In this document: positions 18,255-28,713 of the stretch, piece after piece
How positions within the stretch are numbered: the stretch's first letter is position 1
Layout: every line of letters begins with the position of its first letter
Source: Planctopirus ephydatiae
GTDB lineage: Bacteria > Planctomycetota > Planctomycetia > Planctomycetales > Planctomycetaceae
DNA length: 64,000 nucleotides
Reading direction: 5' to 3'
Assembly: GCF_007752345.1 (NCBI RefSeq)
Contig: NZ_CP036299.1
Location: 1,689,001 to 1,753,000 of the forward strand
Translations under genes and position numbers: made by a program
Notes under the pieces: model-generated
Told to the model about the DNA's origin: nothing
What the model saw: the letters and a program-made list of their open reading frames with translations, nothing else
Databases searched by the model: none

Positions 18255-18343
18255 CGCGATTCGGCTCGATTCAGTTGAGCATACCTGAGCTGAATGTTGG
18301 AGCAATCATGTTGCTGGACTGATCGTAGCGCATGACTAAACGA

Positions 18344-19501
18344 TCAGGCAGACGTTGTCGCTGATCCACTTTTTTCTGCAATCACCAGATCGAGTTCCTG
18401 TTTTAGCCTGGGCAGAATCTCATCGTACTTGAAGTGGCCCAACTCAACAGGGCCCTTCTTGAGATTCACATGATTTGGTCCGCACCACAGGCCCAGATCT
18501 GCATCATCGGTCTCACCCGGCCCGTTGACCCGGCAACCCATCACAGCAATCGTGATTTTATGGTCTTTCGCGTAGGCCGTCATCTCCTTGACCTGCTGAG
18601 CCAGATCAATGAACGCCTCATTCTCGACACGGGAACAACTGGGACAACTGATGATGTTCAACGTATCGAGGCCAAAATCGACGAATGAACGCACACGCCC
18701 TGCCGCAATATCGGCCAGAATCTTGCGGCCCGCTTCGATCTCTTCGTGCTTGCGATTGTTCGGCACTGTGAGCGAAACGCGAATCGTGTCGCCGATCCCC
18801 TGGCTGATCAACTGCTCAAAGGCAATGCGCGTCTTGATAATACCATCCGGCGGCAGACCTGCTTCCGTCACACCGAGATGCAGAGGAATATCGGGCCGCT
18901 GTAATGCGAATCGTTTGTTGACTTCGATGACATTCTTCGGATCGGAATCTTTGATCGAAACCACGTACCGCGTGAAACCAATCGAATCGAGATACTCGCA
19001 GTGTTCGAAAGCACTGGCCAGCAGTGGCCCGTTTTCGTCCCCGCCGTAATCATCGACCTTCTTGGCAGGATCGACCGAGCCACAATTGACACCCACTCGC
19101 AGGGCGCAGTCGTGATCTTTCGCCACCTGTGCAATGTAAGCGACCTTTTCCTGCCAGGGTTTGGATCGCTCGTGATGATACAAATGCCCCGGGTTGTAGC
19201 GGATCTTATCGACGTATGGAGCCACCTGTTCTGCCAGTCGATAATTCTCCTGAAGGTCCACGGAAAGATTCGCCGTAACCTGACTGCGAATCTCTTTCAA
19301 AGCTGCGGCATCTTTAGAACTGTCGACGGCGATACGAATCACATCCGCACCCGCTTTTTCCAGGTCGAGCACCTGTGCGACTGTGGCGTCGATATCCTGG
19401 GTATGCGTCGCCGTCATGCTCTGTACGGCAATCGGGTGGCCACCACCAATCGTACGATTGCCCACTCGGACGGCACGTGTCGGATTACGACGCAATTCCA
19501 T
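18344..19501 (-). CDS. ispG: 4-hydroxy-3-methylbut-2-enyl-diphosphate synthase IspG
   Basis: 385 residues. The enzyme catalyses the next-to-last step of the MEP isoprenoid pathway, reducing MEcPP to HMBPP with a [4Fe-4S] cluster. The barrel domain starts [31 protein letters not shown]. Cluster ligands are C286 and C289 (SCPSCSR) and C323 ([10 protein letters not shown]), with the conserved Glu at 330. This is the compact two-domain form. The ATG start is supported by alignment of the N-terminus with the family. It lies downstream of the cystathionine gene, about 105 bases away, with a hairpin between. Confidence 0.96.
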   Translation of the reverse strand: MELRRNPTRAVRVGNRTIGGGHPIAVQSMTATHTQDIDATVAQVLDLEKAGADVIRIAVDSSKDAAALKEIRSQVTANLSVDLQENYRLAEQVAPYVDKIRYNPGHLYHHERSKPWQEKVAYIAQVAKDHDCALRVGVNCGSVDPAKKVDDYGGDENGPLLASAFEHCEYLDSIGFTRYVVSIKDSDPKNVIEVNKRFALQRPDIPLHLGVTEAGLPPDGIIKTRIAFEQLISQGIGDTIRVSLTVPNNRKHEEIEAGRKILADIAAGRVRSFVDFGLDTLNIISCPSCSRVENEAFIDLAQQVKEMTAYAKDHKITIAVMGCRVNGPGETDDADLGLWCGPNHVNLKKGPVELGHFKYDEILPRLKQELDLVIAEKSGSATTSA

Positions 19502-19556
19502 GACCTGTTCCTGCTGATCGACAACTCACGTAAACCACAGCAAATGTACTCATATT

Positions 19557-19584
19557 GATGCTGCGGCCAGTTGACCGCAGCATC
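19557..19584 (-). terminator. Stem-loop downstream of the cystathionine synthase/lyase gene
   Basis: GATGCTGCGG and CCGCAGCATC form a perfect 10-bp stem around an 8-base loop, 22 bases after the stop codon. No strong T-run follows. Confidence 0.5.
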
Positions 19585-19605
19585 AGTCACCCCTTTAACG
19601 GTCGA

Positions 19606-20754
19606 TTACTGACTGACTGCTGAAAGACCAGCAGCCAGATCGGTGATGAGATCATCGGGATGCTCGATACCAACAGAAAGCCGCAAAGTGTTCTCGGTGA
19701 TGCCCGCAGTCCGTCGGTCTTCTTTGGACATCGACGAGTGAGTCATCGTATCCGGGTAATCAATCAGCGATTCGACACCACCTAACGATTCCGCCAGTTG
19801 GAAGATCTTCAGCTTGGAGAGGAATTTCTCGACGGCGGGCCGCCCCCCCTTGAGTTCAAAGCTTACCATCGCACCAAAACCAAATTGCTGCTTTTTGGCG
19901 AGTTCATGACCGGGATGAGTTGGTAAACCGGGATAGTAAACCTTCTCGACACCGGGATGCTCATTCAGAAAGCGAGCAACGGCATCCGCACCACGCTGAT
20001 GAGCTTCCATGCGCGGGCCCAAGGTTTTCACCCCGCGCAAGACCAGCCAGGCATCGAATGGTGAACAAGCCAGACCCATGGCATTCACGATATAACTGAT
20101 TCGTTCGGCATGCTGCTGATGCTTGCAGATGACGGCACCACCCACCACATCACTATGGCCATTGAGGTACTTGGTGGTCGAATGCATGACGACATCCACA
20201 CCATGATCGAGAGGGCGCTGAAAGTAGGGCGACAAGAAGGTGTTGTCGGCCATCGTGATCAGCTGATGCTTCTTTGCAATCGCCACAATGGCATTCAGAT
20301 CGACGATATTCAGTAGCGGGTTCGAAGGTGTTTCAATCCAGATCGCTTTCGTGTTGCTCTTGATAGCCGCTTCGACCTGAGTCGGTTGCCCCATGTCGAC
20401 AAACGAAAAGTCGATTCCTTGATCTCGCAACACCTTGTCGAAGAGTCGATAAGTGCCGCCGTAAATGTCGTGCCCGGTAATCACATGATCGCCAGGGGAA
20501 ACCAATTGCAGGGCGGCCACAATCGCCGACATTCCCGTGCATGTCGCCCGGCAATCAATGCCTCCTTCGAGAGCCGCCAGATTTTCTTCGAGAGCTTTCC
20601 GAGTCGGATTGCCGCTCCGCGTGTAATCAAAACCTCGATGAGAATCGAGATTATCCCAGCGGAAGGTCGATGTGGGATAGATCGGTGTCGTGGCACTCAA
20701 GTAGGTGGCATCTTTGTCGACGCCCGTATGAACACAGCGGGTTTCAAACTTCAC
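19606..20754 (-). CDS. Cystathionine gamma-synthase/lyase family PLP enzyme
   Basis: 382 residues, Cys/Met-metabolism PLP-enzyme family. The cofactor lysine is K195 in HSTTKYLNGHSD. Other family blocks are present: YPTSTFRW, YTRSGNPTRKALEENLAALEGG, ETPSNPLLNIVDL and ADNTFLSPYFQRPLDHGVDVVMHS. Enzymes of this type either build cystathionine from an activated homoserine and cysteine (MetB) or break it (MetC, cystathionine gamma-lyase); sequence alone does not decide. No SAM riboswitch or S-box core is seen upstream. Confidence 0.92.
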   Translation of the reverse strand: MKFETRCVHTGVDKDATYLSATTPIYPTSTFRWDNLDSHRGFDYTRSGNPTRKALEENLAALEGGIDCRATCTGMSAIVAALQLVSPGDHVITGHDIYGGTYRLFDKVLRDQGIDFSFVDMGQPTQVEAAIKSNTKAIWIETPSNPLLNIVDLNAIVAIAKKHQLITMADNTFLSPYFQRPLDHGVDVVMHSTTKYLNGHSDVVGGAVICKHQQHAERISYIVNAMGLACSPFDAWLVLRGVKTLGPRMEAHQRGADAVARFLNEHPGVEKVYYPGLPTHPGHELAKKQQFGFGAMVSFELKGGRPAVEKFLSKLKIFQLAESLGGVESLIDYPDTMTHSSMSKEDRRTAGITENTLRLSVGIEHPDDLITDLAAGLSAVSQ

Positions 20755-21012
20755 GTTCAGGCTTCCTCGGATCGATTGCCGAATTCTGGCAGGACTGGTC
20801 TTCTGGCTGCATCGTCTCGATACAAACTTGGGGACTTACTGGCCCCATCGTTCCGAAATCTGCTGCAAGAAAACATCTTCAGCGGATTCTACCGAGACTT
20901 GCGGAGAATGGCACTCAAACCACGACCAAACTGAACTCAATGACTTTGCCCATCGACCAGCATGAGCGACTTTTGATTGATCCAGAAGCAGGTTCAACGA
21001 TCGGCTGATGGA

Positions 21013-21624
21013 TTATTTTCGATCGGCAGGAGTCGCACAGTCCGAATCTTCGCGGGTCGAGCATTCCTGACCAAAGGCCAGCCTTAACTGTTGATCAGGC
21101 TCGGGTTCCCGAAACTCCTTAAACAAAAGGCTCGGCTGGATGTCGTGATTTCTCTGATACTTATTGCTGGCGTACTCGGTAATTTCTCCCTCCAGTTGAT
21201 GGTAGAAAATCTGGCAGATCGGGACACCGGCATAAATGCGAATGGGATGGATCGCGAACATTTCGAGTGTCCAGTATCCGCAGAATCCCACATCGCCAAA
21301 GCCTGCCGTCACATGGACAAACAATCCCAGTCTTCCGACCGAAGACCGGCCTTCGAGCATGGGCACGAAGTTGTGCGTCTCCGTGTATTCGATGGTCCGC
21401 CCCAGGTAGAGCTGTCCCGGTTGAAGCACAAGTCCTTCCGGGGGAATGACATGCCGGCGGTAACGATTGGGCCGCTGCATATCGAGGACGATTTCCTCGT
21501 AGACCAGTAACTCATCATGCAATCTCAAATTGTAGCTGTTCGGGTTGAGCAGACGCTCTTCGAACGGATTGATGACGAGATTTCGACCCAGTTGCGAACG
21601 AATTTCATTCCCGGTGAGAATCAT
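21013..21624 (-). CDS. dcd: dCTP deaminase
   Basis: 203 residues, normal for Dcd, which deaminates dCTP to dUTP on the way to dTTP. The trimeric dUTPase-like fold is visible in LNPNSYNLRL near the start, MLEGRSSVGRLGLFVHVTAGFGDVGFCGYWTLEM in the middle (with the catalytic Glu in LEM), and GVPICQIFYHQLEG after it. Whether it is also a dUTPase (the bifunctional type) cannot be told. The C-terminal ~25 residues (QQLRLAFGQECSTREDSD) look unconserved. Confidence 0.94.
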   Translation of the reverse strand: MILTGNEIRSQLGRNLVINPFEERLLNPNSYNLRLHDELLVYEEIVLDMQRPNRYRRHVIPPEGLVLQPGQLYLGRTIEYTETHNFVPMLEGRSSVGRLGLFVHVTAGFGDVGFCGYWTLEMFAIHPIRIYAGVPICQIFYHQLEGEITEYASNKYQRNHDIQPSLLFKEFREPEPDQQLRLAFGQECSTREDSDCATPADRK

Positions 21625-21763
21625 CGGTCGCCTGTTCCCTGTTGTCCTGGTTGGCTCGAAGAGACCTCTCGAATGGCATCTCTGGGCCTTCGGGGAGGTC
21701 TCCTCTCTGAGAGTTGGTCATGGCGAGATTAGTTAGCCAGCGGCCCATGTGCAACAGGCGAGG

Positions 21764-22624
21764 TCAGCGCCCGTTACGATTCTGGGGTTTTGCGATATTT
21801 TTCTTGCTCTTTGGAGCCAATGGTGCGGTGGTCGCGGTCGCCTTGCGAGTGCCTTTCAAAGGTGTGCCTTTGGTCATCGTTTTCTTGACTCGAGTGGGCT
21901 TTTTCAAGGGGCGAGTTTCCTGAGGTTCTGCAGAATCGTCGAGCACGGAAGTCGGCATTTCCAGTTCAGGCAAACCCACACGACGACAGTCTGCCAGTAA
22001 TGGGCAACGTGTGCATTGCGGCCGCCTGGCAATGCAGATCTGTCGACCATGATGAATCAGGCGGTGGGAGAGCATGATCCACTCGTGTTGTGGAACAATG
22101 GCCATCAGTTCGCGTTCAATCGTTTCGGCATTATTGCCTTTGGCTAGCCCTAACAAACGACTGATTCGCTGCACATGAGTATCGACGACCACACCACTTG
22201 GTACGCCGTGAAATGTCCCGAGGAGAACATTGGCGGTTTTTCTTCCCACTCCCGGCAGCGCGACCAGCTCTTCCAGTGTTTGTGGAATCTCTCCCTGATG
22301 CTTTTCCACGACGGCCTGGGCCATACCAATCAGATTGGCCGCTTTATTGCGGAAGAAACCGGTTGATTTCACAATGGCTTCGACATCTTCCTGCCGGGCT
22401 TTGGCCAGGTGAGCGGGCGTTGGATACACCTTGAATAACCCAGGCGTGACCATATTCACACGCTCATCGGTACACTGCGCACTGAGAATTGTGGCTGCCA
22501 GCAGTTCATACGGCGAGGTATGTTCGAGAGCACATTCAACATCCGGATACGTGCGTTCAAGCTGAGCCAGAATCCGTCCGGTTCTGTCGATGAGAGCTTG
22601 CTTCGATTCCCGACCTTTGGCCAT
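21764..22624 (-). CDS. nth: Endonuclease III (DNA glycosylase/AP lyase)
   Basis: 286 residues. It removes oxidised pyrimidines and cuts the abasic site in base excision repair. The helix-hairpin-helix is LPGVGRKTA at residues 123-131, with catalytic K129 and D148 (VVDTH). The [4Fe-4S] cluster motif C-x6-C-x2-C-x5-C is exact at C197, C204, C207 and C213. The tail after about residue 230 is an extra Lys/Thr/Pro-rich extension ([36 protein letters not shown]) missing from ordinary Nth proteins; it probably helps DNA binding. Confidence 0.96.
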   Translation of the reverse strand: MAKGRESKQALIDRTGRILAQLERTYPDVECALEHTSPYELLAATILSAQCTDERVNMVTPGLFKVYPTPAHLAKARQEDVEAIVKSTGFFRNKAANLIGMAQAVVEKHQGEIPQTLEELVALPGVGRKTANVLLGTFHGVPSGVVVDTHVQRISRLLGLAKGNNAETIERELMAIVPQHEWIMLSHRLIHHGRQICIARRPQCTRCPLLADCRRVGLPELEMPTSVLDDSAEPQETRPLKKPTRVKKTMTKGTPLKGTRKATATTAPLAPKSKKNIAKPQNRNGR

Positions 22625-22704
22625 ATCGCATCCTCTTCCAAGGCAGTTGATTTTCTGATCTGCTCTGTTTTCGAATTCTATGATCGATGGGAAGAATCCA
22701 CGCC

Positions 22705-24015
22705 TTAAATCAAAGATCTGGCTTTGACTTCCAGATAGCGGGAAATGAGCTGGCTGGTCAATGTCTCAGGCGTCGCTTCGATGGCGAACAAACCCATCGC
22801 AGTCAGGTCACGCAGTGTTTTGCGGTGTCCCTGCAGCAGATCGGCAGCAGCGGCAATTTCAAAAGCCTGCTGATCTGTCTGGGGCACACTATCAGCCTGT
22901 TTCACAAGACTCTCCGGCGAAAGAAAAGCGCAGATCACCAGATGAGGCGAGCGCAAGCGGCGAAACTGCCGGGCCATCTGCTCCAGATGGACATCATCGA
23001 GGGCATAGGTGAGCACCACGACCAAGGCCCGCTTGCGATACCGACGACGCAATTCATCGACCATGAGCTGATAATCTGTCGATGTGTATTCCGGCTCGAT
23101 ATCGTAAATGTTACGAATGAGCGTATCGATGCTTCGCAGCCCACGAACGGGCGGGATCGATGCCTGTACTTTGGATGAACAAGCCAGCAGCCCGACATGA
23201 TCCCCCTGCCTCAGAGCTGTGTAGGCTAGTAGTAAGGCGGAGTTCAGAGCACGATCAAAATGTGTGGCGACTCCTTCGGCATGGCACATCGATCGTCCAC
23301 TGTCGAGGACTAATACGATCGTCTGATTTTTCTCGATCGTATATTCGCGGGCAATCAACGACTCCTGCCGTGCCGAGGCCTTCCAGTCGATTGAACGAAA
23401 TTCATCTTCACGGCGATACTCGCGGAGCCGGTCAAAGGCCGAGCCTTTGCCGTGCAACCGGGTCATGCGGACTCCACTTTCAGCCAGGCGGTTTTGCCGG
23501 GCCAGCAATTCGACTCCCCGAATGGCCTGCACATCCGGATAAACCTTGGTGGTCATTGGTAGAGGGATCAACCAGTGCAATTGCCAGAATCCCCAGGGGG
23601 ATCGTGCCCGCCAGTGAATCGATTGAAAGGTGACATTTCCACGCCGGGCGGGTGTGAAGTGATATGCCAGCTTCAGCCAACGACCAGGTACCAGAGGCAC
23701 AACAGCCGGTAGGCCATCAAACGTTCCCGGATGAGGAGGTTCATCATGCAATTCGGCCTGCCAGCTGGATCTTCCTTTCCAGCGATATTCAATCGTGATC
23801 GGGTTACGGGCTCCGACACTGAGCACGCGTCCTACTTTTCGATTGACGTCCATCTGGGAAAGTGCCGGGCATCGAAGCCAATCGATGATTGCCAGCATAA
23901 TGACAAAAACTGTAGCGCCAGTTCCCACAGCTGCCCAGGAAGAACTAAAGCATGCCGGGATGTACAGCAGCCCGGCTGCAAGTACACTCAATAGCAATTG
24001 AAGCCGGGGTGTCAT
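22705..24015 (-). CDS. DUF58-domain protein
   Basis: 436 residues. Two hydrophobic segments lie at about residues 5-45 and the rest is predicted to be outside the membrane or membrane-associated. The DUF58 signature is at about 200-220 ([27 protein letters not shown]), followed by a von Willebrand A-like fold with MIDAS-type LDSGRSM. Proteins of this type pair with MoxR ATPases and are thought to help insert metals or mature extracellular complexes. The gene overlaps the MoxR gene by 4 bases (24012-24015), so the two are translationally coupled. Confidence 0.92.
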   Translation of the reverse strand: MTPRLQLLLSVLAAGLLYIPACFSSSWAAVGTGATVFVIMLAIIDWLRCPALSQMDVNRKVGRVLSVGARNPITIEYRWKGRSSWQAELHDEPPHPGTFDGLPAVVPLVPGRWLKLAYHFTPARRGNVTFQSIHWRARSPWGFWQLHWLIPLPMTTKVYPDVQAIRGVELLARQNRLAESGVRMTRLHGKGSAFDRLREYRREDEFRSIDWKASARQESLIAREYTIEKNQTIVLVLDSGRSMCHAEGVATHFDRALNSALLLAYTALRQGDHVGLLACSSKVQASIPPVRGLRSIDTLIRNIYDIEPEYTSTDYQLMVDELRRRYRKRALVVVLTYALDDVHLEQMARQFRRLRSPHLVICAFLSPESLVKQADSVPQTDQQAFEIAAAADLLQGHRKTLRDLTAMGLFAIEATPETLTSQLISRYLEVKARSLI

Positions 24016-24971
24016 GCCTTCGGTGCCTCGGTGGTTTCGAGAAGATCACCCAGGACGACCTCAATTGTGGAGCCTTCAATTTCCGCTTCGGGTTCCAGGC
24101 GAATGCGATGCCTGAGAATCCAGGGCACGAGCTGTTTAATATCGTCGGGCACAACGAAGGTTCTTCCCAGGCAGGCAGCTAAGGCCCGGGAGGCGACCAG
24201 CAACCCGACACTGGAACGCGGGCTGGCACCAATCTCGATGGCGGGATGTTCGCGAGTGGCGGTGACGATCCGCACGATGTAATCAATGATCGAAGGCTCG
24301 ACGACGATTTCCCGCACGGAAGCCTGCAGGCGGAGAATGCCCTCATCGTCGAGGACACTCTGGACATCTGACGTATGGATCCGCCGAGGGTCACGTCCTT
24401 CGTTATAGGCATTGAGAATGCCGGCTTCCTGTGCGAATGTGGGGTAGGTCACCAGCATTTTGAAGAGGAAGCGATCCAACTGAGCTTCGGGAAGAGGGTA
24501 GGTTCCTTCCTGTTCAATGGGATTTTGAGTTGCCAGCGTGATAAACGGCCTTGGTAAAGGCATCGTTTGGCCATCGACAGTGACCTGACATTCCTGCATG
24601 GCTTCGAGCAAAGACGCCTGTGTCTTTGCGGGAGCCCGATTGATTTCATCTGCCAGGAGCAGATTGGCGAAGACCGGCCCTTCACTGAAGTGAAACCGTC
24701 GCTCCTGCAGGTTGTAGACCGAATGCCCTGTCACATCCGAGGGCATCAGATCGGGAGTGAACTGAATTCTCGAATACCGGCACTTCAAAACCCGGCTGAT
24801 CGTCGTAGCAAGTAACGTCTTTCCCAGGCCGGGCGGCCCTTCAATCAGAACATGGCCTTCCGCCAGCAGCGCCACAAAGACCGCTTCGATCAGTTCCTCC
24901 TGACCCACGACCACCTTGCCTACTTCACGGCGTACGGCACGATAAGCCTCTTCGACCTCGACGACCGACAT
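24012..24971 (-). CDS. MoxR-family AAA+ ATPase
   Basis: 319 residues, typical MoxR size. Walker A GPPGLGKT and Walker B LLLADEINRAPAK are present, as is the family segment EGTYPLPEAQLDRFLF with the arginine finger. MoxR proteins act as chaperones with VWA-domain partners; here the partner is the overlapping DUF58 gene. The transglutaminase and membrane VWA genes found in many such operons are not in this window. The ATG at 24971 has GAGAGG upstream. Confidence 0.94.
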   Translation of the reverse strand: MSVVEVEEAYRAVRREVGKVVVGQEELIEAVFVALLAEGHVLIEGPPGLGKTLLATTISRVLKCRYSRIQFTPDLMPSDVTGHSVYNLQERRFHFSEGPVFANLLLADEINRAPAKTQASLLEAMQECQVTVDGQTMPLPRPFITLATQNPIEQEGTYPLPEAQLDRFLFKMLVTYPTFAQEAGILNAYNEGRDPRRIHTSDVQSVLDDEGILRLQASVREIVVEPSIIDYIVRIVTATREHPAIEIGASPRSSVGLLVASRALAACLGRTFVVPDDIKQLVPWILRHRIRLEPEAEIEGSTIEVVLGDLLETTEAPKA

Positions 24972-25367
24972 GGAACCTCTCTTCTAAAACTTTGGTCACT
25001 GTTTTCGTGAGATCATACGCTAGAGGCCAGGGTGGTAACACTTAGAAAAAATTCTGTTGGAAGCATCGATCGTCTTGAAGAGACCAATCCTGAGATCCCT
25101 TCGTCACAGATATTGATCCTTTCTGGCGAATGTCGAAGTACGAATCGTCGATCCTGAACCCGCGACGCAACTTCCCTTGAAACACTGTGCCTTCCGCCGG
25201 AAACATTCCAGCCAGATATCCCATCCTGCCTATTTGCTGTTAAAGCCATCTTGAGATGAATGCGGATCTCTGTAACACTCCGATGCAAGCACTCGGGGTC
25301 GCCAACTTCTGCATGCAAGTGGTGGACCTCTGGATCAATGGAGTGATTGAACAGTGCAGGGGGCATC
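24972..25367. other. Gap between divergent genes
   Basis: 396 bases between moxR and the small membrane protein. I see only AGGGGG six bases before the ATG at 25368. Confidence 0.4.
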
Positions 25368-25727
25368 ATGTTACGCGGTCTGATTCTAATACTCTTTGGC
25401 GGCACTTTAGGTGCGTCTGCCATGTGGGGTGCGTTTAATTTTCATCTGGTCTGGACGGAAGATCGCCTGCTGATTGTGCAGCGAAGTGCTCCCAGCCTGA
25501 AGGATACTGTTGCCGACGTGCGTGCCTGGGGCCGGAGTGAATGGCTCAAACATCCGCATCTGACCCGTTCGATGATGGGGGCAGGACATAAGAAAGTCAT
25601 TGAAAAATCACTGCGAAACGAAGCGGGTGATTTTGTGGATCATGCGTTCTCGAATGTCTCCCAGGGAATGACCGGGAAACCCGTCAATTCGAGTGCCAAC
25701 ATGCTCTCGGCGACACCCGGGCTCTAG
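25368..25727 (+). CDS. Small membrane-anchored protein, unknown function
   Basis: 119 residues. The first 30 (MLRGLILILFGGTLGASAMWGAFNFHLVW) make one membrane segment; the rest is soluble and charged (APSLKDTVADVRAWGRSEWLKHP). I do not recognise the family. The ATG at 25368 has AGGGGG 6 bases upstream. It is about 200 bases before the kinase gene and in the same direction, so co-expression is possible. Confidence 0.65.
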   Translation: MLRGLILILFGGTLGASAMWGAFNFHLVWTEDRLLIVQRSAPSLKDTVADVRAWGRSEWLKHPHLTRSMMGAGHKKVIEKSLRNEAGDFVDHAFSNVSQGMTGKPVNSSANMLSATPGL

Positions 25728-25924
25728 TTTGAAGTTCCCTGCTGCTGGTCAGGCCTATTCTCTCCACCACAGATTCTGCTCACGACCAAAAATGTGTCCG
25801 ATCCGATTGATCAAACGATTTTCTGGCGATGGCGGAGTCTTTCTTCGTGACTGTCACACCGATGCAGAATTCAGCCTCTGAACCATTTGAAAAGCTGCAG
25901 TTGCCAACCAACTCTGGAGTGACC

Positions 25925-27739
25925 ATGAAATGGTCGGCAACATCTCAGCTGATCAGTCAACTCAAAGAGGGGACATTGCCACTCCGCGATTGGATCTTGA
26001 ATGGCACTGCCAGAATTGCCAAGAGCGGGCCGCATCGAGTCGTCTATCGAGTCACTTTGAATGACCGTGCGGTGTACATCAAGCAGTACCTGACGAGTGA
26101 TCACAAGTCGAAACTGCGGACCTGGCTTTCGGGTACGAAAGCGGCGCGAGAGCTTTCTGTCCTCCGGGCCATGCAGGCGGCCAATCTCCCGGTTCCATTA
26201 CCACTGGGGATCGGTGAGCCAGTGGCGTCTCGTTCCCGACCAGTCGAGACAGAAGCAGAAAATTCGACAACCACTGAGCTGAATTTACCATTTCTCGATG
26301 ATCCGCAGAGCAGCTTTCTGGTCTTGGAAGCGATTGAGCCCACCATGTCGCTGGCCAATCTGATGCTGCGTTTCAGCGATGTCATGCAGTTCGACAAACT
26401 CGGCATTCGAGGTCGGCAGCATCTTTGCGTGACTGTGGCTCGCATGGTTGCGAGGCTTCACAAAAGCGGATTTGTGCATCGCGATCTACAGGCAGAAAAC
26501 CTGCTGATTGCTCCGGTTCAAAGCCATGGCCCGATGCGGATGTGGTGGGTCGATTTGAGTGATATCCGCCAGAAGTGGCTGAAGGTTTCTTCCCATCAGA
26601 TCATGCTCAATCTGGCGATGCTGCGGCATTCTTTGCATCGTCATCTTTCGAGTGCTGATCAGCTTCGATTTCTCGCGGCTTATCTGACGGAACTTTCTAA
26701 TCCTCAAACAACTGCCGCTGGAGAGATCTCCGATGCTCAGTCTGCTGATCCTGCTGCTGTCGGTGATCCTGTCGATTTTCTGATTCCTGCACAGCGTAAA
26801 AAGCTGACAGAATTATCCCTGCCCCACAGCCTGCAGATCTCAAAGCCAAAGCTTAAAAACTGGATTGTGCAACTGAAGCAGGTGACTCAAAGCTACTCGA
26901 TCCAGGCCTGGAAGAAGGCGGATCGCAAGTGGCGACGAGGAAACCGCCGCCTGCATATCGCTCAAGTGGGCGCACGCTCCGGCCGCTGTGTCGCGGGCAT
27001 GGATGCTCAGCTACTGCAGCATCTTACCAGCAAGCCGTCTCAACTCTTTTCACCTCCTTATCTGGTGCAATCGACCGAAGGGGCAGCTTTACAAAAAACG
27101 GCGATCATTCAGCTTCCCGTTTCTGGTTCGGTGATGCAGGCCGAACTTGTGGCTCGCCCTCTGGTTCGAGATGCTCATGATTCCTGGGCGCGTCGGTCCT
27201 GGGAAAATGCCTATGCCTTGATGAGGCGGGGATTCTCGACACCGGGGCCACTGCTTTATGTAGAGACTGAGATGGAGCAGTATCTCGCCCGGGCTCATCA
27301 CAATAAGCAAAAGACGATCGCGGACTGGATCAGTGATCAGGGGCGGCTCTCGTTCCTGCCACAATCTGATGAAGTTCAGGTGGCCCATCGAGTGCTGGAT
27401 ACACTCGCTAAGCTGTTTCTGTATGGTTTTAAGCCGGAAATCACCGATCTGGAGCAGTTTTTCGTCATCAAGTTGAATGGCCGCGTGTTGATTGCTCTGG
27501 CTGATCCTTCGCGGTTTGAGCAGCGAGAATCGGTGTCTTTCAAGCAGATGGCCGCCTCGCTGCGTGAACTTCACGACGCGACCATCGTGATGACCAATCT
27601 GCGGACATCCACCTGTGCCCGCTGGCTCAAACGGGTGGCGTGTCAGCTTCATCCACTCACGTGGCGCATGCTCATGAGTGAAATCGTTAAGCAACGTCGA
27701 GACCGTATCGAAAATTATCGAAAGTGGCATGCCGCATGA
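25925..27739 (+). CDS. Tandem lipopolysaccharide-kinase-like (WaaP/Kdo-kinase type) protein, second domain degenerate
   Basis: 604 residues. The first half is a WaaP-like kinase: GPHRVVYRVTLNDRAVYIKQYL puts the ATP lysine at K53, VHRDLQAENLLI near 183-194 is the catalytic loop, and WWVDLSDIR near 207 takes the DFG place. WaaP-type kinases phosphorylate lipid A core sugars at the inner membrane. The second half (about 330-604) has the same layout (ELVARPLVRDAHDSW, LYGFKPEITDLEQFFVIKLNGRVLIALADPSRF) but lacks the His-Arg-Asp loop and looks like a pseudokinase. GGAGT before the ATG at 25925 favours that start; ATGs at 25829 and 25862 are alternatives. The stop overlaps the next start (27736-27739). 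Confidence 0.8.
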   Translation: MKWSATSQLISQLKEGTLPLRDWILNGTARIAKSGPHRVVYRVTLNDRAVYIKQYLTSDHKSKLRTWLSGTKAARELSVLRAMQAANLPVPLPLGIGEPVASRSRPVETEAENSTTTELNLPFLDDPQSSFLVLEAIEPTMSLANLMLRFSDVMQFDKLGIRGRQHLCVTVARMVARLHKSGFVHRDLQAENLLIAPVQSHGPMRMWWVDLSDIRQKWLKVSSHQIMLNLAMLRHSLHRHLSSADQLRFLAAYLTELSNPQTTAAGEISDAQSADPAAVGDPVDFLIPAQRKKLTELSLPHSLQISKPKLKNWIVQLKQVTQSYSIQAWKKADRKWRRGNRRLHIAQVGARSGRCVAGMDAQLLQHLTSKPSQLFSPPYLVQSTEGAALQKTAIIQLPVSGSVMQAELVARPLVRDAHDSWARRSWENAYALMRRGFSTPGPLLYVETEMEQYLARAHHNKQKTIADWISDQGRLSFLPQSDEVQVAHRVLDTLAKLFLYGFKPEITDLEQFFVIKLNGRVLIALADPSRFEQRESVSFKQMAASLRELHDATIVMTNLRTSTCARWLKRVACQLHPLTWRMLMSEIVKQRRDRIENYRKWHAA

Positions 27740-28713
27740 AGCGGGTAGGCAGCGGACTGCATATCCTGAGGATGGTCAACCTCACTTCACTGGTGAACCG
27801 AGTGCCGTTGCGCGAGTGTGGTTTTCATTTTCTGCGATCTATCGATAACTTCCACACGTGTTTACTTGCCGGCTACCTGATGCTGGTCATGGTGGTCTGT
27901 TCCGGTTGCCAGACACAACCGAAGTACACGGGCCTGCCCCGAAAAACCTCCATCAAGAACGATGGGTTGAAGGTGCTTTCCGATGTCAAGCTGGCCAAAG
28001 ATCATGAACTGCTGGTTGACCTCGAAAACCTGAGAGATGAGATCGCGACTGAGTTGAATCTTCCGCCACAAAAACAGCAGGTGGTGGTTTACCTCTTTGG
28101 CTCCGAAGAGCGTTATCGCGATTACATGCGTTCTGCCTTTCCACAGTTGCCACCCCGACGCGCTTATTTTGTGGGTTCGAATAAAGAGTTGGCGGTCTAT
28201 ACCTTCTGGGGAGAACGTGTGCAGGAAGATCTCCGGCATGAATACACGCATGGGATCCTGCATGCCACGCTCAAAGATGTACCTCTGTGGCTTGATGAAG
28301 GTCTTGCCGAGTACTTTGAGTTGGCTGGAAAACCCGGACAGATCAATCCGGAGTATGCTTCGCGTCTCTCCCAGGCGATTGCCAGTGGCTGGGAACCGGA
28401 CATGGCTCGTCTTGAAAGACTCGAAAGCGTGGGGCAGATGCAGCGGAGTGATTATCAGGAAGCCTGGGCCTGGGTTCACTTTATGATGCATGATGGCGAC
28501 GATTCGCGAGCCGTCCTTTTGGGTTATTTGAAGACGCTGCAGACCCAGAGGAATGCCGGAAGTCTCGTGGCCCGGCTGCAAGAAGACATCCCGTCGTTCA
28601 ATGTCCGGTTTGCCAGTTACGTGGCGACCATCCGCATGCCGGGTGAAGTTCAGCAGGCCTCAGGAAAACGACCTGTGATTCAACATGTCCTTGGCCAGCA
28701 GCCCGAAGAGTAA
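27736..28713 (+). CDS. Zinc metalloprotease-like lipoprotein (DUF1570 type)
   Basis: 325 residues from the ATG that overlaps the kinase stop. A late hydrophobic segment at 42-57 ends in a lipobox-like CSGC, so Cys58 may be lipidated; the long N-terminal stretch before it is odd, and a later start is possible. The zinc motif HEYTH is at 168-172, with the third ligand E188 in WLDEGLAEYFE, the arrangement of gluzincin peptidases (MA clan). The protein should face the periplasm. Coupling to the kinase suggests joint work on the envelope, but the substrate is unknown. Confidence 0.82.
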   Translation: MKRVGSGLHILRMVNLTSLVNRVPLRECGFHFLRSIDNFHTCLLAGYLMLVMVVCSGCQTQPKYTGLPRKTSIKNDGLKVLSDVKLAKDHELLVDLENLRDEIATELNLPPQKQQVVVYLFGSEERYRDYMRSAFPQLPPRRAYFVGSNKELAVYTFWGERVQEDLRHEYTHGILHATLKDVPLWLDEGLAEYFELAGKPGQINPEYASRLSQAIASGWEPDMARLERLESVGQMQRSDYQEAWAWVHFMMHDGDDSRAVLLGYLKTLQTQRNAGSLVARLQEDIPSFNVRFASYVATIRMPGEVQQASGKRPVIQHVLGQQPEE

